From assembly GCA_910579835.1 (NCBI GenBank), contig CAJTWQ010000057.1:1-9880 (forward strand): a DNA stretch of 9,880 bases, in the 5' to 3' direction. Shown here piece after piece: positions 1 to 5,675 of the stretch (its first letter is position 1; every line of letters starts with the position of its first letter). The position numbers and the translations under genes were made by a program. The notes below the pieces were generated by a model, which ran no database searches, was not told the origin of the DNA, and worked only from the letters and a program-made list of their open reading frames with translations. The stretch is from an uncultured Ruminococcus sp. GTDB taxonomy: Bacteria > Bacillota > Clostridia > Oscillospirales > Ruminococcaceae.

Positions 1-55
1 GCCGTTTTGTCTAATATCACGAATTAATGTGATGTTAAACAAAGCGGCTTTTTTT
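1..55 (+). terminator. Long hairpin with T-run, intrinsic terminator or element end
   Basis: Bases 1-20 pair with 29-48 around an 8-base loop (21-28). The stem is about 20 bp with one C-A mismatch and two G-U pairs, and a run of seven T follows at 49-55. This is a strong Rho-independent terminator for rightward transcription. Its place is odd, because the reading frame of the permease fragment begins directly after it with no promoter or ribosome site between. It may be the right end of an inserted element (IS200/IS605-like elements end in hairpins) or the terminator of an upstream inserted gene. Sequence left of the window is needed to decide. Confidence 0.7.
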
Positions 56-69
56 GTATCCTGACGAAT

Positions 70-528
70 TTGAAAGAGGGTAAGGGCAAATCTCTTGATG
101 TTCCGCAAGAAGAATTACATTTTAAAAACCGAATGAAATTTGCTTGGGAACAAGTTGTTGAAACAGCTAAAAAGGTAGCTCCTTATGTTCTGATCGGCGT
201 AGGTATTGGGGCATTTATACACAACTGGATTCCCGAAGATTTTATCGTAAAAGTTCTTGGAGACAATAATCCATTCGGTGTTATCCTTGCAACTATCGCA
301 GGTGTTCCGATGTACGCAGATATTTTCGGTACGATTCCGATTGCGGAAGCATTGCTTGGTGTCGTTTTATCATTTATGATGGGCGTTACTACCCTGTCTC
401 TGCCGTCTATGATTATACTCCGCAAAGCAGTAAAACCTAAACTGCTTGGTATTTTTATAGCAATATGTACTGTTGGTATTATCATAGTGGGATATTTCTT
501 CAATGCTTTACAGAATGTGATTGTTTAG
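70..528 (+). CDS. Permease (DUF318/ArsP-like), truncated C-terminal half
   Basis: This 152-aa integral membrane protein matches the C-terminal half of the DUF318 permease family, which includes the ArsP organoarsenical exporters and normally runs to 300 aa or more. Visible family features are the VLIGVGIGAFIHNWIP helix, the GVPMYADIFGTIPIAEALL segment with its re-entrant-like glycine/proline pattern, and the SLPSMIILRKAVKPKLL loop before a last helix. The frame is open back to base 28, after a stop at 25-27. The only nearby start is TTG at 70, and no Shine-Dalgarno precedes it, so the N-terminal half is missing and this is probably a remnant. The stretch between IAEALL and GVVLSFMM also looks about eight residues shorter than family members I remember. 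A substrate such as arsenical is inferred from the family only. Confidence 0.75.
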   Translation: MKEGKGKSLDVPQEELHFKNRMKFAWEQVVETAKKVAPYVLIGVGIGAFIHNWIPEDFIVKVLGDNNPFGVILATIAGVPMYADIFGTIPIAEALLGVVLSFMMGVTTLSLPSMIILRKAVKPKLLGIFIAICTVGIIIVGYFFNALQNVIV

Positions 529-540
529 GGGAAAAATTAA

Positions 541-1077
541 ATGGAAGAAAAATCAAAAGGGAAACCACCTTTAGTTTTAAAATTCATTATTCCTATACTC
601 ATCATGTTATCTGTTTTAACGTTATTTGCTGAAAAAAATGCACAGGCACAAAAAAATAAGCCATCGATGCTCGAAGTCACTTTTCCTCTTAATATAACCT
701 CCATAACCCTTGACGAAATAAAGACCTATGGTGTTACGGCAATTATTGATTTTGGCTCTTATTCATGTATTCCCTGCAAGGAAATGACGCCGATTCTTGA
801 AAAAATAAACAATGAGGTACAATGTAAGGCAGCTGTACAATTTTGGGATATATTTAAGTATAGAGGCGATATAAAAGCTTTTCCCGTAATAGTAATGCCT
901 ACACAGCTGCTGTTCAATGCTGACGGAACTCCGTTCATTCCAAGTAATGAACTTAATTCTGAAATTGAATTTAAAATGCATAATTATGATAATGGAAATC
1001 ATATGTTTACGAGTCATGCCGGAGCCTTGACAGAAGAACAAATGCGAAAAATTCTAAAAGAAATGGGTGTAAAGTAA
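541..1077 (+). CDS. Membrane-anchored thioredoxin-like protein
   Basis: The product is 178 aa. Residues 1-12 are charged, residues 13-29 form one hydrophobic helix that acts as an uncleaved signal anchor, and a thioredoxin fold follows outside the membrane. The active site is C76-I-P-C79 after the usual strand (AIIDFGSYSCIPCKEM). The cis-proline strand is at about residues 117-125 (VIVMPTQLLFNADG), and the C-terminal helix reads TEEQMRKILKEMG. The likely job is thiol-disulfide exchange on the outer face, kept reduced by the CcdA-type protein encoded at 1891. The start ATG lies 12 bases after the permease stop with AGGGGAAAAATTAA in front, so it is co-transcribed. It stops directly against the next start (TAA then GTG). 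A broken paralogue lies at 1361-1887. Confidence 0.85.
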   Translation: MEEKSKGKPPLVLKFIIPILIMLSVLTLFAEKNAQAQKNKPSMLEVTFPLNITSITLDEIKTYGVTAIIDFGSYSCIPCKEMTPILEKINNEVQCKAAVQFWDIFKYRGDIKAFPVIVMPTQLLFNADGTPFIPSNELNSEIEFKMHNYDNGNHMFTSHAGALTEEQMRKILKEMGVK

Positions 1078-1359
1078 GTGGAAAAGAAATGGTATCCCGT
1101 TGTAGATATTACGGCTTGCATCGAGTGCGGAGCTTGCATTGCCACTTGTCACAATGATGTTTATGACATTGACAACGGTACAACTCCGAAAATCGTTAAT
1201 GCAGATCTATGTTCTTACCATTGTTTTAATTGTGGAGAATTATGTCCTGTGGGTGCGATTACCTACGTTGGCGATGATACAGGTTGGATTCCGCCTGTAT
1301 TGCGTACAGACGAAATGAGAAAAGAACCGCCTAAGTGCTGTTGCTGTGGAGGAAAATAA
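1078..1359 (+). CDS. 4Fe-4S dicluster ferredoxin with Cys-rich tail
   Basis: This is a small 93-aa iron-sulfur protein. It has one classical motif, C14-x2-C17-x2-C20-x3-C24, and a second variant motif, C45-x3-C49-x2-C52-x3-C56-P, so two [4Fe-4S] clusters are expected. The C-terminus carries four consecutive cysteines (C87-C90) followed by GGK, which is not part of the ferredoxin fold and may bind metal or exchange thiols. Translation starts at GTG directly after the TAA of the upstream thioredoxin gene, implying coupling; there is no in-frame ATG. Its place between two thioredoxins and ahead of the CcdA gene suggests that it supplies or receives electrons for this thiol relay in the cytoplasm. 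The partner and direction of flow are inferred. Confidence 0.85.
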   Translation: MEKKWYPVVDITACIECGACIATCHNDVYDIDNGTTPKIVNADLCSYHCFNCGELCPVGAITYVGDDTGWIPPVLRTDEMRKEPPKCCCCGGK

Positions 1360-1360
1360 A

Positions 1361-1887
1361 ATGGAAGAACAGATAAAGAAAAAATGCCCTTAGCGATAAA
1401 GATTATTATTCCGCTTGTGATCGTTGCAATTATTGCGACAATTGCAATAATAAAAATAAATCAAAAAGAAAATGCACCAACAAATACAGGTGGAGAATAT
1501 CCGCTTGCCATAACATCAGTAAATCTCGAAGCAATTAAAAATTACGGCATACCTACAGTGATAGATTTTGGCTCTGATGACTGTATCCCCTGTAAGCAAA
1601 TGGCTCCTGTTCTTTCAACGCTAAATGCAGATTTGCAAGGCAAGGCGGCAGTGCAGTTTATGTACGTATGGAAATATGCTGACGGCGTACAGGATTTTCC
1701 AGTACAGACAATACCAACTCAGGTTTTCTTTGATGCAAACGGTGAAGCATTTATGCCCAGTGACGAACTTGCGAAGGAGATCGAATTTCTGTAAGGCAAT
1801 TGGAATGGAACATTCTTTACAATTCATCAGGGCGCTGTTACAGAAGAGCAGATGCGAAAAATATTTGCAGAAATGGGGGGTGAATAA
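1361..1887 (+). pseudogene. Second membrane-anchored thioredoxin, broken by frameshift and stop
   Basis: This is a paralogue of the thioredoxin at 541, with the same plan: a MEE-type start, a signal anchor and an active site DDCIPCKQM. The ATG at 1361 has a good GGAGG at 1348-1352 but runs out of frame after eight codons, at an A6 run (1379-1384), and stops at 1391. One extra A would join it to the long frame, whose first ATG is at 1384 (136 aa, CxxC at its residues 67-70) and which has no clear ribosome site. That frame stops at TAA 1792-1794. Homology resumes in the same frame after the stop, ending in TEEQMRKIFAEMG with a natural stop at 1885-1887. Two lesions suggest decay. The 1384-1794 part could still be made by slippage or reinitiation, but would lack the last helix of the fold. 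Confidence 0.75.
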
Positions 1888-1890
1888 AAT

Positions 1891-2583
1891 ATGATAAACG
1901 AATGGCTTGATGAAATAGCTGTAAGTATTAGGGAAAATATATGGATAGCTCCTTTTCTTGTGCTGCTTGCCGGAGTGCTGACATCAGTTACACCCTGTTC
2001 GCTTTCTAATATTCCGTTGATTGTGGGCTTTGTCGGCGGCGTGGGTGAAAAGAATGCAAAAAAGGCATTTGCATATTCGGCAGTATTTTCACTTGGTACG
2101 GCAGTGACATTCGTCACGCTGGGCGTTATTGCTTCATCACTCAGCATTTTGATGGCAAGGTATATGATGTATTGGTACATTCTTCTCGGTGTGCTAATGG
2201 TACTGATGGCGTTGCAGACTTGGGAAATATTTGATATCATCCCATCGGCAAATCTTATCGGCAAGAGTAAGAAAAAAGGCTTTATCGGGGCTTTTATAGC
2301 AGGACTTCTCGGCGGTATATTTGCTTCTCCATGTTCAACACCGGTGCTGATCGCCCTGCTTGCCATTGTTTCCGGCAAAGGCAGTCTGATTTTGGGGATA
2401 CTATTAATGTTTCTGTATTCTATCGGTCACAGCACACTGGTGATGGCAGCGGGAACATCGGTAGGATTTGTTAAGAAAATCAACGAGAGCGATAAATACA
2501 AGCGTTTTGCTGCAGCGCTAAAAATCATAATGGGTACTGCGATCCTGCTCATTGGGTTCTATATGTTTTGGCTCGCATTTTAA
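1891..2583 (+). CDS. ccdA: CcdA/DsbD-type transmembrane electron transfer protein
   Basis: The product is 230 aa with about six transmembrane helices, the usual size for CcdA. The two hallmark cysteines lie in proline-containing membrane motifs: TPCSLSNIPL (C36) and SPCSTPVLIALLA (C148). These accept electrons from cytoplasmic thioredoxin and pass them across the membrane to extracytoplasmic thiol proteins. Other family features are the GFVGGVGEKNAKKAF loop and the helix MFLYSIGHSTLVMAAGTS. It starts three bases after the stop of the broken thioredoxin. Gene context suggests that it reduces the membrane-anchored thioredoxins of this operon rather than serving cytochrome c maturation, since no ccs genes are visible. 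It may be the last intact gene of the operon. Confidence 0.88.
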   Translation: MINEWLDEIAVSIRENIWIAPFLVLLAGVLTSVTPCSLSNIPLIVGFVGGVGEKNAKKAFAYSAVFSLGTAVTFVTLGVIASSLSILMARYMMYWYILLGVLMVLMALQTWEIFDIIPSANLIGKSKKKGFIGAFIAGLLGGIFASPCSTPVLIALLAIVSGKGSLILGILLMFLYSIGHSTLVMAAGTSVGFVKKINESDKYKRFAAALKIIMGTAILLIGFYMFWLAF

Positions 2584-2613
2584 TTTAACAATATCTTTTG
2601 GAGGTAATTAATT

Positions 2614-2670
2614 ATGGCATTGTTTAGTTTTGGTAAGAAAACAGGAGCGGTGCTTCTGCTATACATTTAA
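2614..2670 (+). pseudogene. 5' stub of a small redox-active protein gene cut at the phage junction
   Basis: A strong TTTTGGAGG (2597-2605) sits eight bases before ATG 2614. The frame reads MALFSFGKKTGA, then an unrelated VLLLYI and TAA at 2668-2670, 18 codons in all. The N-terminus MALF-FGKK resembles, as I remember them, the starts of small TM0996/MTH895-type thioredoxins ('redox-active disulfide protein 2') that often follow CcdA genes. The good ribosome site, the position after ccdA and the abrupt end directly before phage genes suggest that the rest of the gene was removed or displaced around 2645-2670. The family match rests on about ten residues and is tentative. Confidence 0.5.
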
Positions 2671-2685
2671 ACTGAGGTGGTGGCC

Positions 2686-4323
2686 TTGAATGAACAGAAT
2701 TTAATACCAATACGAAGCAAGAGTGAAGCAAGAGAAAAAGGCTCTAAAGGCGGTAAGAAGTCTGGCGAATCACGTCGCCGCAAAAAATCTATGAAACAAG
2801 TAATGGATATGCTTCTCGGAATGCCGGCAAATACTGCCGATGACTACAATATGCTTGTAAAAATGGGAATAGATCTTTCAGATCTTGGTGAAGATACAGT
2901 AAATAATATGCTCGTAGTCAACGCCGCACTGATGAGGAAAGCTAAAACTGGAGATGTTGCGGCAATAAAAGAACTTCGTGAGATCATTCAGGACGATTTC
3001 TTTGCTAAAGAAAAGCTCAGACTTGAAAAAGATAAGTTTAAATTCGAGAAGGATAAAAAAGAACCTCCGGTTTCTGGCGGAACTGTTTACAACGGAATAC
3101 CTGCATCTCTTATTGCACCGACATTTTCGCCGGTGCTTTTTGATATAACAGAGCAAGAGCATTCCGAATATGTTTTCCCCGGCGGCAGAGGTTCAACAAA
3201 ATCCTCTTTCTGTGGACTTAACGTGATTGACCTCATTATGCGGCACGATGATATGCACGCCTGTGTTCTCCGCCAGGTTGCCGATACGCTCCGCACCTCT
3301 GTGTACCAGCAGATACTATGGGCAATATCAGTCCTCGGACTTGATTCTGAATTTCAATGCACCGTTTCTCCTCTCGAAATAACCCGGAAATCTACAGGGC
3401 AAAAGATATATTTCAGAGGAGCAGACGACCCGAATAAGATCAAGTCGATAAAAGTACCATTCGGATATATCGGGATAATCTGGTTTGAGGAGCTTGACCA
3501 GTTCAAGGGCGAAGAGGCTGTCCGTAAGATCGAGCAGTCTGTTATCAGAGGTGGAGATATTTCCTATAAATTCAAGAGCTTTAACCCTCCGAAATCAGCT
3601 AATAACTGGGCGAATAAATATATAAAAGTCCCAAGAAAGGACAGACTTGTTAGCGAAAGCACCTATTTGACTGTACCAAAAAAATGGCTGGGAAAATCAC
3701 TCCTTGACGATGCGCAATTCCTCAAAGAAACTAATCCGACCGCCTATGATAATGAATACATGGGCGTTGCAAACGGTACAGGCGGAAACGTTTTTGATAA
3801 TGTTGTGATACGTGAGATAACGGATGAAGAGATCGAAACCTTTGACAATATCCATAACGGAGTTGACTGGGGCTGGTATCCTGATCCTTATGCTTTCGTT
3901 CGTGTAAATTACGTTCCATCTCAGCAAGTGTTGTATATATTTCAGGAGTACACCTGCAATAAGCAGACCAACGCCCAGACGGCTGAAAAACTTGTTTCCC
4001 TTGGCATAACGGCTTACGACCTTATCACCTGCGACAGCGCTGAAACGAAATCCGTAGAAGATTACAGGGCGTATGGACTATGTGCAAGACCTGCTGTCAA
4101 GGGTCCGGGAAGCCGTGAATATTCATATAAATGGCTGTCCGGTCTGAGAGCTATTATAATTGATAACAAACGATGTCCCGTTGCGGCAAAGGAATTCCTT
4201 GACTACGAATACGAATGCGACAAAGAGGGCAACGTTATCAGCGGTTATCCTGACGGTAACGATCATACCATTGATGCCGTTCGTTATGCGACTGAAAGAA
4301 TATGGAGGCGAAAAGGTCAGTGA
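2686..4323 (+). CDS. terL: Phage terminase large subunit with fused small-terminase-like N-terminus
   Basis: This is the DNA packaging motor: an ATPase that pushes phage DNA through the portal and a nuclease that cuts it. I place the start at TTG 2686 (545 aa), because GAGGTGG at 2674-2680 is then well spaced; an upstream GTG at 2677 would overlap that site. Residues 1 to about 130 are basic (SKGGKKSGESRRRKK) and helical, and resemble stand-alone small-terminase-like proteins of Clostridial phages. The ATPase has Walker A GGRGSTKS (166-173) and Walker B IIWFEELD (about 264-271). The RNase H-like nuclease shows D394 (VDWGW), D450 (TCDSAE) and D530 (DHTIDAVRYA). The gene overlaps the portal gene by four bases. 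All catalytic residues I can recognise are intact. Confidence 0.93.
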   Translation: MNEQNLIPIRSKSEAREKGSKGGKKSGESRRRKKSMKQVMDMLLGMPANTADDYNMLVKMGIDLSDLGEDTVNNMLVVNAALMRKAKTGDVAAIKELREIIQDDFFAKEKLRLEKDKFKFEKDKKEPPVSGGTVYNGIPASLIAPTFSPVLFDITEQEHSEYVFPGGRGSTKSSFCGLNVIDLIMRHDDMHACVLRQVADTLRTSVYQQILWAISVLGLDSEFQCTVSPLEITRKSTGQKIYFRGADDPNKIKSIKVPFGYIGIIWFEELDQFKGEEAVRKIEQSVIRGGDISYKFKSFNPPKSANNWANKYIKVPRKDRLVSESTYLTVPKKWLGKSLLDDAQFLKETNPTAYDNEYMGVANGTGGNVFDNVVIREITDEEIETFDNIHNGVDWGWYPDPYAFVRVNYVPSQQVLYIFQEYTCNKQTNAQTAEKLVSLGITAYDLITCDSAETKSVEDYRAYGLCARPAVKGPGSREYSYKWLSGLRAIIIDNKRCPVAAKEFLDYEYECDKEGNVISGYPDGNDHTIDAVRYATERIWRRKGQ

Positions 4324-5675
4324 AAATATTAAATGCTATAAGAGAGTTGGTGAGAAAAATGTTTCCTTCAAAAACAATCAAAGAGGTTTATTCGGCTGAT
4401 ATAGCTGTTACTGATCTTATGCTGAGACATATATCGGAATGGGACAGAATGTATTCCGGGAAAGCACCATGGCTTTCGGAAAATGTTATATCGCTCCGGC
4501 TTGAACAGGCTATTGTCCGAGAATTTGCTAATATTACGCTGAATGAAATGACTGCAAATGTTACAGACGATTACATTAATGAAATATTTCAGACGGCAAT
4601 AAAAGATATCAACCGGAATTTACAGAAAGCCCTTGCGACCGGAGCAATGATAATCAAACCTCTTGGCGGAAATACAGTTCAATATATTCCGCAGACAGAG
4701 TTTATTCCGATAGAGTATGATGTAAACGAAAGACTCATGAAAGTTATTTTCCCTGAAACAAAACGTATCTCGGAGCATGAATATCTCACCCGCCTTGAAT
4801 ACCACAGTCTTGATCCGGAAAAGGGTCTTACTATCACCAACAGAGCTTTCCGCAGCAGTTCAGCTGATTCTCTCGGAAAAGAGATACCTCTGAAAAGCGT
4901 GCCTGAATGGGCATCGCTGATGGAAAGCATTACATATCCTCTTATGAAACGCCCGGCTTTCGGATATTACGTCAATCCGATCGCCAACACCATAGACGGC
5001 AGTCATGGAGGAGTTTCAATATTTGATTCGGCAGCAGAGCTTATCCGTCTTGCTGATATACAATTCGGACGGCTGGACTGGGAATTTGATTCAGCGGAAA
5101 GGATCATTCATGTTGATATGGCGGCTCTGAAACCTGTGCAAACAGCATCCGGTCTTAAAAAACTTGAGCTTCCCAAGCTGAAAGACAGGCTTTACAAAGG
5201 ACTGAATATTTCAGGCGGAACGCAGGATTTTTTCAAAGAATATTCCCCTGTGCTTCGTGAAGAAAGTTATATTAAGGGTCTTGAAGAATACAAACGGGCA
5301 ATTGAATTTACTGTAGGTCTGAGTTACGGAGATATTTCCGCTCCGCAGACTGTGGAAAAAACTGCTACGGAAATCAAGGCTGCAAAGAAACGCAAATACA
5401 ATACAGTTTCAGCCATTCAGAACAATCTTAAAACCTGTCTTGAAGATCTGGTTTATGCGCTTGCATTTTTTAACGCAGCTACGCAGCGAAAATACGAATT
5501 TATATGTGATTTTAAAGACAGCATACTTGTTGACGAGGAAACAGAACGTCAGCAGGATAGAAACGACGTATCTATGGGAATTATGCGTCCTGAGGAATAC
5601 CGTGCAAAATGGTACGGAGAGAGCTTGCAAGAAGCTCTTAAAAATCTGCCGCGATCCGCTGAGGTGCTTGAATAA
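4320..5675 (+). CDS. Phage portal protein (SPP1 gp6-like)
   Basis: The portal forms the dodecameric ring at one capsid vertex through which DNA is packaged and ejected. I prefer GTG 4320 (451 aa), since GGAGG lies at 4304-4308 and GTG overlaps the terminase stop as GTGA; ATG 4302 is in frame but has no ribosome site. The sequence shows portal features: the N-terminal LVRKMFPSK, the wing region with YIPQTEFIPIEYD, a YVNPIANTID loop after the MKRPAFGYY strand, and the stem and crown region with DISAPQTVEKTATEIKAAK. That last segment is typical of Firmicutes phage portals. The usual family size is 430-500 aa, so it is full length. Its stop overlaps the minor capsid start (TAATG), which supports a coupled operon. 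Confidence 0.9.
   Translation: MKILNAIRELVRKMFPSKTIKEVYSADIAVTDLMLRHISEWDRMYSGKAPWLSENVISLRLEQAIVREFANITLNEMTANVTDDYINEIFQTAIKDINRNLQKALATGAMIIKPLGGNTVQYIPQTEFIPIEYDVNERLMKVIFPETKRISEHEYLTRLEYHSLDPEKGLTITNRAFRSSSADSLGKEIPLKSVPEWASLMESITYPLMKRPAFGYYVNPIANTIDGSHGGVSIFDSAAELIRLADIQFGRLDWEFDSAERIIHVDMAALKPVQTASGLKKLELPKLKDRLYKGLNISGGTQDFFKEYSPVLREESYIKGLEEYKRAIEFTVGLSYGDISAPQTVEKTATEIKAAKKRKYNTVSAIQNNLKTCLEDLVYALAFFNAATQRKYEFICDFKDSILVDEETERQQDRNDVSMGIMRPEEYRAKWYGESLQEALKNLPRSAEVLE

Noticed and set aside
541..1887. The two thioredoxin genes as a recent tandem duplication
   Set aside because: They share layout and active-site motif but differ widely in sequence, so an old duplication or separate recruitment is more likely.
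2677..2679. GTG 2677 as the terminase start
   Set aside because: It lies within the GAGGTGG ribosome site that serves TTG 2686.
4302..4304. ATG 4302 as the portal start
   Set aside because: There is no ribosome site in front, while GTG 4320 has GGAGG at a workable distance and overlaps the terminase stop in the usual way.
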